Of a stretch of DNA of 64,000 bases, positions 22,005 through 35,000 are shown piece after piece. The position numbers and the translations under genes were made by a program. The notes under the pieces are model-generated. The model searched no databases and was not told where the DNA came from. It saw only the letters and a program-made list of their open reading frames with translations. Position 1 is the first letter of the stretch, and every line of letters starts with the position of its first letter. The DNA comes from Conus ventricosus (taxonomy: Eukaryota > Mollusca > Gastropoda > Neogastropoda > Conidae), in NCBI GenBank assembly GCA_018398815.1, contig CM031626.1, positions 44,166,941-44,230,940 of the forward strand, written 5' to 3'.

Positions 22005-22390
22005 TGTGGTCTGCACTTCTTGTATCCTTTTTGTGTTTGTGGGAAGAAAATCACTGGCATGGTTTCAATTCATTCCATTTTTTTTTTTTTTTAATGACAC
22101 TATATTCCGCATGATATAGATGTCTCTGAATTTAACTGCGGGATTCGTCAGTTTGCCATTTTATGTGGAATATTCATTCCAGGATGGTTTACAACCCATT
22201 GACATGTGACCAATTTCTAGTTATAATTCTTCACATTCTGCTGGAGTGAACATGTATAAAGTTCAGTAATTCCAAAAGACAGCCGCCAGGACTGTTGTTT
22301 TGCTGGTGTTTTTATTCTTCTTTTTTTTTTTTTTGTAAGTGGTTTGTCTAACCTCTGGACTACTATTCAGTATGAAATACTTCTGCACTC
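22005..22390. other. No gene seen
   Basis: AT-rich sequence with T-runs at about 22,078-22,092 and 22,320-22,334. Confidence 0.45.
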
Positions 22391-22394
22391 CATT

Positions 22395-22577
22395 TGTCGC
22401 TGTGTCTACTGCGGTCTGTTACCACCCACCTGTGCTGTCAAAAGCTAATGCCATGTGTGTCTACTGCGGTCTGTTGCCACCGACCTGTGCTGTCAAAAGC
22501 TAATGCCATGGTGTGTCTACTGCGGTCTGTTGCCACCGACCTGTGCTGTCAAAAGCTAATGCCATGGTGTGTCTCAG
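22395..22577. repeat. 56-bp minisatellite, 3 copies
   Basis: Units GTGTCTACTGCGGTCTGTTG and CCACCGACCTGTGCTGTCAA, followed by AAGCTAATGCCATG. Confidence 0.94.
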
Positions 22578-22679
22578 TACTAGTTCACTGTCCTTTCCCC
22601 TCCTCTCTCTCTCTCGATCGAGCAGTGTCTGCTTGGTGTATGTGCACAAGAGTGCACACACCCATGTTTGAACAAGCAT

Positions 22680-22742
22680 ATGTATGTGCGTTTGTGTATG
22701 TGTGTGTGTGTGTATGCGTGTGTGTGTGTGTGTGTGTAAGCA
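22680..22742. repeat. (TG)n microsatellite, interrupted
   Basis: TG run with GCG and TATG interruptions. Confidence 0.95.
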
Positions 22743-22785
22743 TACAGCACTCTGTATATGTATTTGGACATGTTTGGAGAGGGTA

Positions 22786-22860
22786 AGGAGAAGGGTGGAG
22801 AAGGGAGAGGGCATACTGCACTAGAAGGGTGGAGAAGGGAGAGGGCATACTGCACTAACA
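22786..22860. repeat. 34-bp tandem duplication
   Basis: Two copies of GAAGGGTGGAGAAGGGAGAG followed by GGCATACTGCACTA. Confidence 0.9.
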
Positions 22861-22959
22861 CTTATGCAAGTGCTTTCACGATTACAAGTGTTTCGTTGCT
22901 AAAAACTGAATCAAGCTTTTACAGATACATAGAAACCACACACAGTGCGCTGGGATAAC

Positions 22960-23497
22960 CATCTTGCATCATGATAGCTCTGTCACCACACTGTGAAAAA
23001 AGGCCTGCATCATGATAGCTCTGTCACCACACTGTGAAAAATGGCCTGCATCATGATAGCTCTGTCACCACACTGTGAAAAAAGGCCTGCATCATGATAG
23101 CTCTGTCACCACACTGTGAAAAATGGCCTGCATCATGATGGGTCTGTCACCACACTGTGAAAAAAGGCCTGCATCATGATAGCTCTGTCACCACACTGTG
23201 AAAAAGGCCTGCATCATGATAGCTCTGTCACCACACTGTGAAAAAAGGCCTGCATCATGATAGCTCTGTCACCACACTGTGAAAAAAGGCCTGCATCATG
23301 ATAGCTCTGTCACCACACTGTGAAAAAAGGCCTGCATCATGATAGCTCTGTCACCACACCGTGAAAAAGGCCTGCATCATGATAGCTCTGTCACACACAC
23401 GTGAAAAAAGGCCTGCATCATGATAGCTCTGTCACCACACCGTGAAAAAAGGCCTGCATCATGATAGCTCTGTCACCACACTGTGAAAAAAGGCCCC
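22960..23497. repeat. 40-bp minisatellite, about 13 copies
   Basis: Units CTGCATCATGATAGCTCTGT then CACCACACTGTGAAAAAAGG, varying in A-run length and an AAAATGG/AAAAAGG switch. Confidence 0.96.
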
Positions 23498-23554
23498 ATT
23501 TTGAAAGCAAACAACTTGACAAAACAATTGACCACAAAACATTCTAAAGAAGAA

Positions 23555-23730
23555 ACAAACCGTTGGACGGGAATCGAACCCCAACACATACACACACATG
23601 CACACACACACTTGAACCACACACCACACACACACACACACACACATGCACACACTAGCCACCATCACGCAGCGGTTGGTTGGCATCGTGGATTCCTGAC
23701 TGGAAGATTGTGGGTTTGGTTCTCATCAGA
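23555..23730. other. Possible tRNA-derived fragments around a CA repeat
   Basis: On the minus strand, GGGGTTCGATTCCCGTCC (about 23,562-23,583) fits the polymerase III B-box consensus. On the plus strand, CAGCGGTTGGTTGGCATCG followed by GGGTTTGGTTCTC resembles a decayed tRNA head. An imperfect (CA)n lies between them (23,585-23,650). Neither forms a full tRNA cloverleaf that I can draw, so these may be SINE remnants or chance. Confidence 0.3.
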
Positions 23731-23845
23731 GCCAATGATTTATGGGACTGGCCTCTGCCCACAGCTGATCTGCAACAGGCTCAATCAGAGCCAATGATTT
23801 ATGGACTGGCTTCTACCCACAGCTGATCTGCAACAGGCTCAGCCG
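23727..23845. repeat. 59-bp tandem duplication
   Basis: Two copies around CAGAGCCAATGATTTATGGG and CCCACAGCTGATCTGCAACA. Confidence 0.9.
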
Positions 23846-23939
23846 ACCACAAAGGGCTGTCACCACGTTCACGTCAACTCACAAGTCATTCAGAAAAAAA
23901 CGAAATAATATAACAATAATTTAAAAAAATTCATTCACA

Positions 23940-24485
23940 CAACCCTTTACACCTACTGAAAACACACCAGAAATTTTGTTAAAAACCTTCTTCCGTAAAA
24001 TCTTTGATCAGATGAAAAATGTTGATCTCTTTCAGAAAGTCAAAGATCACATCGGGCGGGGGATCTCTGAACAAGATTTTCATGGACTCTGCTGTAAAGT
24101 GTGGAGTCTGCTGTAAAGTGTGGAGTCTGCTGTAAAGTGTGTTCGTTTCACATCATGCAAGTCCCAACGCTGTAAAAGAACGTGTCACTGTGAGTGGCAC
24201 ATGACAGGGAATGCACCTTGGAGCGTCTTCACCTTTAATTCTTATGAATGGGAGTAAAAGGAGTGGCCTGTATGCAAACGGCACAAGACTTGTTTCTTAT
24301 TTACGCCCACCTTGGGAACATAATACAAACTCTTACAGGTTTGGACAGATTTTATGTTGTTTGTTATCCATCTGCAAGTTCCATTCTCTTGCCAGAGCTC
24401 TTTGATGTAAGCCTGGGCTTTGGGTTTCAGATCAGTGTGAGGAATAGACGATCTGCTCAACTCTTTGTGGCCTTTCCTTAACCTT
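23940..24485 (-). mobile_element. Jockey-like LINE C-terminal relic with 19-bp triplication
   Basis: Minus-strand pieces in different frames: IPHTDLKPKAQAYIKELWQE, VNKKQVLCRLHTGHSFYSHS, KGEDAPRCIPCHVPLTVT, and SMKILF..PPDVIFDFLKEI. These match in order the conserved C-terminal end of Jockey-group LINEs (ELWQ.EWD, RLRTGHS..THSYLL, GEDAP.C..C..PLTVKH, S...F..V....IL.FLK). Two or more frameshifts separate them. Between PLTVT and SMKILF the sequence TTTACAGCAGACTCCACAC occurs three times where one copy is expected. The frame ends with a stop near 23,965. Inactive. Confidence 0.75.
24087..24143. repeat. 19-bp triplication inside LINE tail
   Basis: TCTGCTGTAAAGTGTGGAG repeated at offsets of 19 bp (24,088, 24,107, 24,126). 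Confidence 0.95.
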
Positions 24486-25240
24486 CATGTGGTCCTATAT
24501 GCTGCTTGATGCTTTGCTGTAACTGTCCATAGGCAACATAACAATCAGTAGTTCAGCGTCTCCTTGACAAATTCATCACACTATTTGCATGTCTCTCCCC
24601 TCCGTCACACACGCACAGCACACAGAATCAACAGGAGCACTGCCCTTTGATATTGTTGTTGTGGTTTATTATTGTCATGCCTGGATATTCCAAAGCTCTT
24701 GGTTAACATGTGCAAAATTACACACAGAGAATATGTTCATGATATGTTCATAACACCTGTTGCCAGCCATTCCTCCTCTCTCTCTCTCCCTCCACAATGG
24801 AGTGAACCATACATGGCATACATGTGGTTACAAGTGTTTTAAATCAAAGATGGGAGTGAAAACCCAGCCATCAAATGTTTTTACACACACACACACACGC
24901 TCACAAACACTCACACACATGCTCACAAACACACACACACACGCTCACACCTTCCAAATTTTTGTACAAGAAAAAGTTCTATATTCAAAACAGACAAACA
25001 ATATGTTCAATAACATATGAATGCTGAAGCCATTACAAAAATCTGTTTGCTGTATCAAATGATATGTTTTATTCTTATTTAAATGATATGTTTGTAGATC
25101 TCTCACACAGAACAACTCACCAAAACATCAGAGTATAAATTCTGTAAGGTACACAACCCACGCTTCATGGACAATGCTTTTACTAAAAAGCTCTGCAAAG
25201 AGCCTAAAAGATAGTTATATAAATCACATGCATTACAGAT
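24486..25240. other. No gene seen; (CA)n at 24,883-24,945
   Basis: AT-rich sequence with an interrupted CA/CTCA microsatellite. No supported reading frame. Confidence 0.5.
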
Positions 25241-25620
25241 TACATCTCACTTGAGTTTTCAGAAAGTTCATAAATTACAAGCAATATGGCTCCATCCGAT
25301 CTTTGATATTTCAGATATTATTTATAAACTCCATGTATTACAGATTACAAACTGGCGTTTCGGATTGTTTACAAATCACAAGCATACAGAAATTTTTGTT
25401 TCTAAATTCAACATTTTACAGATTACAAACTTTTTCTGGCATTTCAGATTGATTACAATTCACGTGCACATAGAGTGCATCCCGTTCACTGTGTTTCAGA
25501 TTGTTGATCAATCACACTTCATGTACACTACATTCCTTTCTTGGTTTTTCAGATTGTTCATAAATCACATGGTTATAATCTGCATTCGGTTTTTCATGTC
25601 CTCATAATTCCATTATGAAT
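25241..25620. repeat. Degenerate minisatellite, about 60-bp period
   Basis: Repeated TTTCAGATTGTTCATAAATC, CACATGC and ATTACAGATTACAA words. The 118-codon frame across it is repeat-derived. Confidence 0.75.
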
Positions 25621-26090
25621 TACTCCTCAAATCATCCGAAACTGAGTCATAACATGCTCAGTGAGGTCAAAAGACATCATAGAAAGAAAGAATCCTCATC
25701 AAAACCCATTTAGGACATGGAAAACACGACTTCTGACCAAAATATACTCTGCCTCACACACCAATGAATAAAAGCATGCACGCACGCACACATGCTCTCT
25801 CACTCACTCAATTATATTTGACCGCTTTGGCCAGTACGCAATTTGCATGTGGATACCTGTCTGAACATGCCAAAAAAGCATTCTGCGCAAAAGATACAAT
25901 ACATGAATTGCTGAAAAAGAATATGGAATGAAAACCATTTCATTTTAAAAGCAGTAACTACAAACATAAAACATCATGTTGTTGGAATGTATGAACATTT
26001 TGAAAAATAAAAAATCAGCACTCTCTGAGGAAAAATATACAGTGCAATAATTGATATGGACCATGCGTTCCACCATGAAGACCTGGGTCA
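25621..26090. other. No gene seen
   Basis: AT-rich unique sequence without recognisable coding or repeat structure. Confidence 0.45.
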
Positions 26091-26093
26091 TAC

Positions 26094-26182
26094 GTGAACC
26101 AGCCAGCAGTTTTACACCACAAGTGAACCCAGCCAGCAGTTTTACACCACAAGTGAACCCAGCCAGCAGTTTTACACCACAA
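26094..26182. repeat. 30-bp minisatellite, 3 copies
   Basis: Units AGCCAGCAGTTTTACACCAC plus AAGTGAACCC. Confidence 0.95.
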
Positions 26183-26239
26183 GTTGTTAAGCTCAATGGG
26201 GAAGAAAAAGAAAAAGAAGCCTTTTAGTCATTGTTGTCA

Positions 26240-26525
26240 CTACACAATCTGTCTTTGGCATCCACTTGCCAACGGTGCCCAAGACACAATCTGTCACTGG
26301 GCATCCACTTGCCAACGGTGCCCAAGACACAATCTGTCGCTGGGCATCCACTTGCCAACGGTGCCCAAGACACAATCTGTCGCTGGGCATCCACTTGCCA
26401 ACGGTGCCCAAGACACAATCTGTCGTGGCATCCACTTGCCAACGGTGCCCAAGACACAATCTGTCGCTGGGCATCCACTTGCCAACAGTGCCCAAGACAC
26501 AATCTGTCGCTGGGCATCCACGATC
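26240..26525. repeat. 43-bp minisatellite, about 7 copies
   Basis: Units ACTTGCCAACGGTGCCCAAG then ACACAATCTGTCGCTGGGCA. Confidence 0.95.
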
Positions 26526-26589
26526 TTGTCAGTAAACATCCACCACCCCTAAAGCCACGATACGAACTGTTACTAAACATCCCCTTGCA

Positions 26590-26922
26590 CTCGTGTCATG
26601 ACACACTCTGTCACTGTACATCTGCTGGTCAGCAGTGTCATGACATGATCTGTCACTGTACATCTGCTGGTCAGCAGTGTCATGACACACTCTGTCACTG
26701 TACATCTGCTGGTCAGCAGTGTCATGACATGATCTGTCACTGTACATCTGCTGGTCAGCAGTGTCATGACATGATCTGTCACTGTACATCTGCTGGTCAG
26801 CAGTGTCATGACATGATCTGTCACTGTACATCTGCTGGTCAGCAGTGTCATGACATGATCTGTCACTGTACATATGCTGGTCAGCAGTGTCATGACATGA
26901 TCTGTCACTAAACATCTGCTAT
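26590..26922. repeat. 42-bp minisatellite, 8 copies
   Basis: Units TGACATGATCTGTCACTGTA then CATCTGCTGGTCAGCAGTGT. Shares ATCTGTC and CATC-CTTG/CTGG features with the preceding 43-bp array, so the two may be related. As 42 is a multiple of three, frames stay open on both strands. Confidence 0.95.
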
Positions 26923-27182
26923 GCAAAACGTCACGCCACACATGAATGCCCCTTTCAAAACATCTTGGTCACAGTGGCAGTATGTAAGAAAAAGTGTCGA
27001 GACTTTCACAAAACAGAACAAAGGAACCACATCACCAGGAAGACAGGGAACGACAGTGACAGGAACAATAACATTTTTGTGTGTGTTTGTTTTCATCAAT
27101 GGAAGAGTCCCACTGCCACATTCTTCCCACCAATAAACACTGTATGGTAAAAGACAATGCTGCTTGCTTTGGTAGATTTGGG

Positions 27183-27415
27183 CGTCAATACAGCGAACAA
27201 GAAGCCTCACCCTAGCCTGAAGAATAAAGGTCTACATACGTCATACAGCGAACAAAAGCCTCACCCCAGGCCTGAAGAATAAAGGTCTACACACGTCAAT
27301 ACAGCGAACAAGAAGCCTCACCCTAGGCCTGAAGAATAAAGGTCTACACACGTCAATACAGCGAACAAGAAGCCTCACCCTAGGCCTGAAGCCTGAAGAA
27401 TAAAGGTCTAAACAC
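27183..27415. repeat. 57-bp minisatellite, 4 copies
   Basis: Units CAATACAGCGAACAAGAAGC, CTCACCCTAGGCCTGAAGAA, TAAAGGTCTACACACGT. Confidence 0.95.
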
Positions 27416-27760
27416 AATGGCTGAAGAGTGGTGCAGTTGGAAGCAAAGTTAAGGAAAACAACGCAAGTTCATTAAGATGACTTGACCTCAAAGAGCGGGT
27501 TTTTTTTCATTCAAAAACCTGTTTATCTTATCCATACCATTGACATGATTTAAATGATTGTTTTCCCCTAAAAAATAATAAAATTTTGATTGATGAATCT
27601 GAACGATTCTTAAAGAAATAAAAGGAGGAAATGTGATTTCATCCATAGGATGACACGGGGCCAACTCCATGTGAAGTAAGTTTGTGACCTTGACACTGTT
27701 CTACAATCCTACCAAGACCGTTGCACTCAATGCCACGGTTTGACATCTGGCGATGCTGTG
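27416..27760. other. No gene seen
   Basis: AT-rich unique sequence leading into the purine-rich array. Confidence 0.45.
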
Positions 27761-28365
27761 ATAATGAGGAAAGGGACGTGACTGTAAGCACAGAGAGGAT
27801 AATACGACAATGAGAGAAGAGGAGGATATGATAATGAGTGAATGGGGTGGTATTCTGCAATAATGAGACCATAGGATCAAATGACAATGAGGCAGAGGAT
27901 GATATAATAATGAGGCAGAGGATGATATAATAATGAGGCAGAGGATGATATGACAATGAGGAAGAGGATGGTATGATAATGAGGAAGAGGATGATATGAC
28001 AATGAGGAAGAGGATGATATGACAATGAGGAAGAGGATGATATGACAATGAGGAAGAGGATGATATGATAATGAGGAAGACGATGATATGATAATGAGAA
28101 GAGGATGATATGACAATGAGGAAGAGGATGATATGACAATGAGGAAGAGGATGATATGATAATGAGAAGAGGATGATATGGCAATGAGGAAGAGGATGAT
28201 ATGATAATGAGGAAGAGGAGGATATGACAATGAGGAAGAGGATGATATGATAATGAGGAAGAGGATGATATGGCAATGAGGAAGAGGATGATATGATAAT
28301 GAGGAAGAGGATGATATGGCAATGAGGAAGAGGATGATATGATAATGAGGAAGAGGATGAAGAAA
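27761..28365. repeat. 23-bp purine-rich minisatellite, about 20 copies
   Basis: Units GATAATGAGGAAGAGGATGA plus TAT, diverged on the left and homogeneous from 27,950. Frames on the minus strand read as His/Ile/Ser/Leu repeats and are not called as genes. Confidence 0.95.
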
Positions 28366-28640
28366 AAGAAACACCGAAGGTGCTGGGGAGGACCCAGAGA
28401 AGCACTGTCTTCACCTGCCTTTAGAGCAGTCCTGTACCACCCTTGGAGGCCTGCGCTGTGTTGACGATGGGTACAGGCACGCGCAGGACACTCCATTAAG
28501 ATATCAAGGGACATAACTGCTGAACAGAGGTAAATCAGACTACAGGATGCAGCTCATAACACCTTAAAGTAGCATCCTCATGGGTGTACCAGCCCGTATT
28601 CATGACTGCAGAGCCCACCGGCGAAAAACACCACCCTCCA
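28366..28640. other. Non-repetitive island splitting the 23-bp array
   Basis: About 270 bp of balanced-composition sequence (ACCGAAGGTGCTGGGGAGGA to CCACCCTCCACAATGAGG) between two parts of the purine-rich array. It could be an inserted element or surviving ancestral sequence. No terminal repeats, duplication or protein were recognised. Confidence 0.5.
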
Positions 28641-29038
28641 CAATGAGGAAGAGGATGATATGACAATGAGGAAGAGGATGATATAATAATGAGGAAGAGG
28701 ATATGACAATGAAGAAGAGGATGATATGATAATGAGGCAGAGGATGATATGACAATGAGAAAGGGAATGATACAATAATACGCCACAGGATAATGCAGTA
28801 AGGTAGAAGGGTCCAATAAAGTTAATGAGCTGCAGGAATAATTTGACACTAAGGAAGCGGTTGATAAGATAATGATCAACAGTAATAATACGATAATGAG
28901 GAAAGGGAATGTAAGATGAGGAGGATGGTATGAGATGAGGAGGAGGAGGTTGGTATGAGATGAGGAGATGGTATGAGATGAGGAGGATGGTATGAGATGA
29001 GGAGGAGGAGGATGGTATGACAAAGATGATACAGCAAC
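28641..29038. repeat. Diverged 23-bp and GATGAGGAG-type repeats
   Basis: Resumes GAGGAAGAGGATGATATGAC units, then passes through GGTATGAGATGAGGAGGA variants to the start of the 45-bp array. Confidence 0.9.
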
Positions 29039-32000
29039 AGGCAATGGAATATGATCATGAACAAGAGGATGATCTGATGATAAAAGGAATGGAAATATGA
29101 TCATGAACAAGAGGATGATCTGATGATAAAGGAATGGAATATGATCATGAACAAGAGGATGATCTGATGATAAAAGGAATGGAATATGATCATGAACAAG
29201 AGGATGATCTGATGATAAAAGGAATGGAATATGATCATGAACAAGAGGATGATCTGATGATAAAAGGAATGGAATATGATCATGAACAAGAGGATGATCT
29301 GATGATAAAGGAATGGAATATGATCATGAACAAGAGGATGATCTGATGATAAAAGGAATGGAATATGATCATGAACAAGAGGATGATCTGATGATAAAAG
29401 GAATGGAATATGATCATGAACAATGAGGATGATGATGATAAAGGAATGGATATGATGATGAAAGAGGATGATCGATATAAAGGAATGGATAATGAATCAT
29501 GAACAAGAGGATGATCTGATGATAAAAGGAATGGAATATGATCATGAACAGAGGATGATCTGATGATAAAAGGAATGGAATATGATCATGAACAAGAGGA
29601 TGATCTGATGATAAAAGGAATGGAATATGATCATGAACAAGAGGATGATCTGATGATAAAAGGAATGGAATATGATCATGAACAAGAGGATGATCTGATG
29701 ATAAAAGGAATGGAATATGATCATGAACAAGAGGATGATCTGATGATAAAAGGAATGGAATATGATCATGAACAAGAGGATGATCTGATGATAAAAGGAA
29801 TGGAATATGATCATGAACAAGAGGATGATCTGATGATAAAAGGAATGGAATATGATCATGAACAAGAGGATGATCTGATGATAAAAGGAATGGAATATGA
29901 TCATGAACAAGAGGATGATCTGATGATAAAAGGAATGGAATATGATCATGAACAAGAGGATGATCTGATGATAAAAGGAATGGAATATGATCATGAACAA
30001 GAGGATGATCTGATGATAAAAGGAATGGAATATGATCATGAACAAGAGGATGATCTGATGATAAAAGGAATGGAATATGATCATGAACAAGAGGATGATC
30101 TGATGATAAAAGGAATGGAATATGATCATGAACAAGAGGATGATCTGATGATAAAAGGAATGGAATATGATCATGAACAAGAGGATGATCTGATGATAAA
30201 AGGAATGGAATATGATCATGAACAAGAGGATGATCTGATGATAAAAGGAATGGAATATGATCATGAACAAGAGGATGATCTGATGATAAAAGGAATGGAA
30301 TATGATCATGAACAAGAGGATGATCTGATGATAAAAGGAATGGAATATGATCATGAACAAGAGGATGATCTGATGATAAAAGGAATGGAATATGATCATG
30401 AACAAGAGGATGATCTGATGATAAAAGGAATGGAATATGATCATGAACAAGAGGATGATCTGATGATAAAAGGAATGGAATATGATCATGAACAAGAGGA
30501 TGATCTGATGATAAAAGGAATGGAATATGATCATGAACAAGAGGATGATCTGATGATAAAAGGAATGGAATATGATCATGAACAAGAGGATGATCTGATG
30601 ATAAAAGGAATGGAATATGATCATGAACAAGAGGATGATCTGATGATAAAAGGAATGGAATATGATCATGAACAAGAGGATGATCTGATGATAAAAGGAA
30701 TGGAATATGATCATGAACAAGAGGATGATCTGATGATAAAAGGAATGGAATATGATCATGAACAAGAGGATGATCTGATGATAAAAGGAATGGAATATGA
30801 TCATGAACAAGAGGATGATCTGATGATAAAAGGAATGGAATATGATCATGAACAAGAGGATGATCTGATGATAAAAGGAATGGAATATGATCATGAAACA
30901 AGAGGATGATCTGATGATAAAAGGAATGGAATATGATCATGAACAAGAGGATGATCTGATGATAAAAGGAATGGAATATGATCATGAACAAGAGGATGAT
31001 CTGATGATAAAAGGAATGGAATATGATCATGAACAAGAGGATGATCTGATGATAAAAGGAATGGAATATGATCATGAACAAGAGGATGATCTGATGATAA
31101 AAGGAATGGAATATGATCATGAACAAGAGGATGATCTGATGATAAAAGGAATGGAATATGATCATGAACAAGAGGATGATCTGATGATAAAAGGAATGGA
31201 ATATGATCATGAACAAGAGGATGATCTGATGATAAAAGGAATGGAATATGATCATGAACAAGAGGATGATCTGATGATAAAAGGAATGGAATATGATCAT
31301 GAACAAGAGGATGATCTGATGATAAAAGGAATGGAATATGATCATGAACAAGAGGATGATCTGATGATAAAAGGAATGGAATATGATCATGAACAAGAGG
31401 ATGATCTGATGATAAAAGGAATGGAATATGATCATGAACAGAGGATGATCTGATGAAAAAGGAATGGAATATGATCATGAACAAGAGGATGATCTGATGA
31501 TAAAAGGAATGGAATATGATCATGAACAAGAGGATGATCTGATGATAAAAGGAATGGAATATGATCATGAACAAGAGGATGATCTGATGATAAAAGGAAT
31601 GGAATATGATCATGAACAAGAGGATGATCTGATGATAAAAGGAATGGAATATGATCATGAACAAGAGGATGATCTGATGATAAAAGGAATGGAATATGAT
31701 CATGAACAAGAGGATGATCTGATGATAAAAGGAATGGAATATGATCATGAACAAGAGGATGATCTGATGATAAAAGGAATGGAATATGATCATGAACAAG
31801 AGGATGATCTGATGATAAAAGGAATGGAATATGATCATGAACAAGAGGATGATCTGATGATAAAAGGAATGGAATATGATCATGAACAAGAGGATGATCT
31901 GATGATAAAAGGAATGGAATATGATCATGAACAAGAGGATGATCTGATGATAAAAGGAATGGAATATGATCATGAACAAGAGGATGATCTGATGATAAAA

Positions 32001-35000
32001 GGAATGGAATATGATCATGAACAAGAGGATGATCTGATGATAAAAGGAATGGAATATGATCATGAACAAGAGGATGATCTGATGATAAAAGGAATGGAAT
32101 ATGATCATGAACAAGAGGATGATCTGATGATAAAAGGAATGGAATATGATCATGAACAAGAGGATGATCTGATGATAAAAGGAATGGAATATGATCATGA
32201 ACAAGAGGATGATCTGATGATAAAAGGAATGGAATATGATCATGAACAAGAGGATGATCTGATGATAAAAGGAATGGAATATGATCATGAACAAGAGGAT
32301 GATCTGATGATAAAAGGAATGGAATATGATCATGAACAAGAGGATGATCTGATGATAAAAGGAATGGAATATGATCATGAACAAGAGGATGATCTGATGA
32401 TAAAAGGAATGGAATATGATCATGAACAAGAGGATGATCTGATGATAAAAGGAATGGAATATGATCATGAACAAGAGGATGATCTGATGATAAAAGGAAT
32501 GGAATATGATCATGAACAAGAGGATGATCTGATGATAAAAGGAATGGAATATGATCATGAACAAGAGGATGATCTGATGATAAAAGGAATGGAATATGAT
32601 CATGAACAAGAGGATGATCTGATGATAAAAGGAATGGAATATGATCATGAACAAGAGGATGATCTGATGATAAAAGGAATGGAATATGATCATGAACAAG
32701 AGGATGATCTGATGATAAAAGGAATGGAATATGATCATGAACAAGAGGATGATCTGATGATAAAAGGAATGGAATATGATCATGAACAAGAGGATGATCT
32801 GATGATAAAAGGAATGGAATATGATCATGAACAAGAGGATGATCTGATGATAAAAGGAATGGAATATGATCATGAACAAGAGGATGATCTGATGATAAAA
32901 GGAATGGAATATGATCATGAACAAGAGGATGATCTGATGATAAAAGGAATGGAATATGATCATGAACAAGAGGATGATCTGATGATAAAAGGAATGGAAT
33001 ATGATCATGAACAAGAGGATGATCTGATGATAAAAGGAATGGAATATGATCATGAACAAGAGGATGATCTGATGATAAAAGGAATGGAATATGATCATGA
33101 ACAAGAGGATGATCTGATGATAAAAGGAATGGAATATGATCATGAACAAGAGGATGATCTGATGATAAAAGGAATGGAATATGATCATGAACAAGAGGAT
33201 GATCTGATGATAAAAGGAATGGAATATGATCATGAACAAGAGGATGATCGATGATAAAAGGAATGGAATATGATCATGAACAAGAGGATGATCCGATGAT
33301 AAAAGGAATGGAATATGATCATGAACAAGAGGATGATCTGATGATAAAAGGAATGGAATATGATCATGAACAAGAGGATGATCTGATGATAAAAGGAATG
33401 GAATATGATCATGAACAAGAGGATGATCTGATGATAAAAGGAATGGAATATGATCATGAACAAGAGGATGATCTGATGATAAAAGGAATGGAATATGATC
33501 ATGAACAAGAGGATGATCTGATGATAAAAGGAATGGAATATGATCATGAACAAGAGGATGATCGATGATAAAAGGAATGGAATATGATCATGAACAAGAG
33601 GATGATCCGATGATAAAAGGAATGGAATATGATCATGAACAGAGGATGATCTGATGATAAAAGGAATGGAATATGATCATGAACAAGAGGATGATCTGAT
33701 GATAAAAGGAATGGAATATGATCATGAACAAGAGGATGATCTGATGATAAAAGGAATGGAATATGATCATGAACAAGAGGATGATCTGATGATAAAAGGA
33801 ATGGAATATGATCATGAACAAGAGGATGATCTGATGATAAAAGGAATGGAATATGATCATGAACAAGAGGATGATCTGATGATAAAAGGAATGGAATATG
33901 ATCATGAACAAGAGGATGATCTGATGATAAAAGGAATGGAATATGATCATGAACAAGAGGATGATCTGATGATAAAAGGAATGGAATATGATCATGAACA
34001 AGAGGATGATCTGATGATAAAAGGAATGGAATATGATCATGAACAAGAGGATGATCTGATGATAAAAGGAATGGAATAGATCATGAACAAGAGGATGATC
34101 TGATGATAAAAGGAATGGAATATGATCATGAACAGAGAGGATGATCTGATGATAAAAGGAATGGAATATGATCATGAACAAGAGGATGATCTGATGATAA
34201 AAGGAATGGAATATGATCATGAACAAGAGGATGATCTGATGATAAAAGGAATGGAATATGATCATGAACAAGAGGATGATCTGATGATAAAAGGAATGGA
34301 ATATGATCATGAACAAGAGGATGATCTGATGATAAAAGGAATGGAATATGATCATGAACAAGAGGATGATCTGATGATAAAAGGAATGGAATATGATCAT
34401 GAACAAGAGGATGATCTGATGATAAAAGGAATGGAATATGATCATGAACAAGAGGATGATCTGATGATAAAAGGAATGGAATATGATCATGAACAAGAGG
34501 ATGATCTGATGATAAAAGGAATGGAATATGATCATGAACAAGAGGATGATCTGATGATAAAAGGAATGGAATATGATCATGAACAAGAGGATGATCTGAT
34601 GATAAAAGGAATGGAATATGATCATGAACAAGAGGATGATCTGATGATAAAAGGAATGGAATATGATCATGAACAAGAGGATGATCTGATGATAAAAGGA
34701 ATGGAATATGATCATGAACAAGAGGATGATCTGATGATAAAAGGAATGGAATATGATCATGAACAAGAGGATGATCTGATGATAAAAGGAATGGAATATG
34801 ATCATGAACAAGAGGATGATCTGATGATAAAGGAATGGAATATGATCATGAACAAGAGGATGATCTGATGATAAAAGGAATGGAATATGATCATGAACAA
34901 GAGGATGATCTGATGATAAAAGGAATGGAATATGATCATGAACAAGAGGATGATCTGATGATAAAAGGAATGGAATATGATCATGAACAAGAGGATGATC

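Noticed and set aside
27639..28514. 291-codon minus-strand frame resembling a hydrophobic repeat protein
   Set aside because: It translates the 23-bp purine-rich array; three overlapping frames look the same.
30891..33239. 782-codon minus-strand frame and 596-codon plus-strand frame as giant repetitive proteins
   Set aside because: Both strands are open because the 45-bp unit is stop-free and a multiple of three. No start context, splice sites, composition or homology supports translation.
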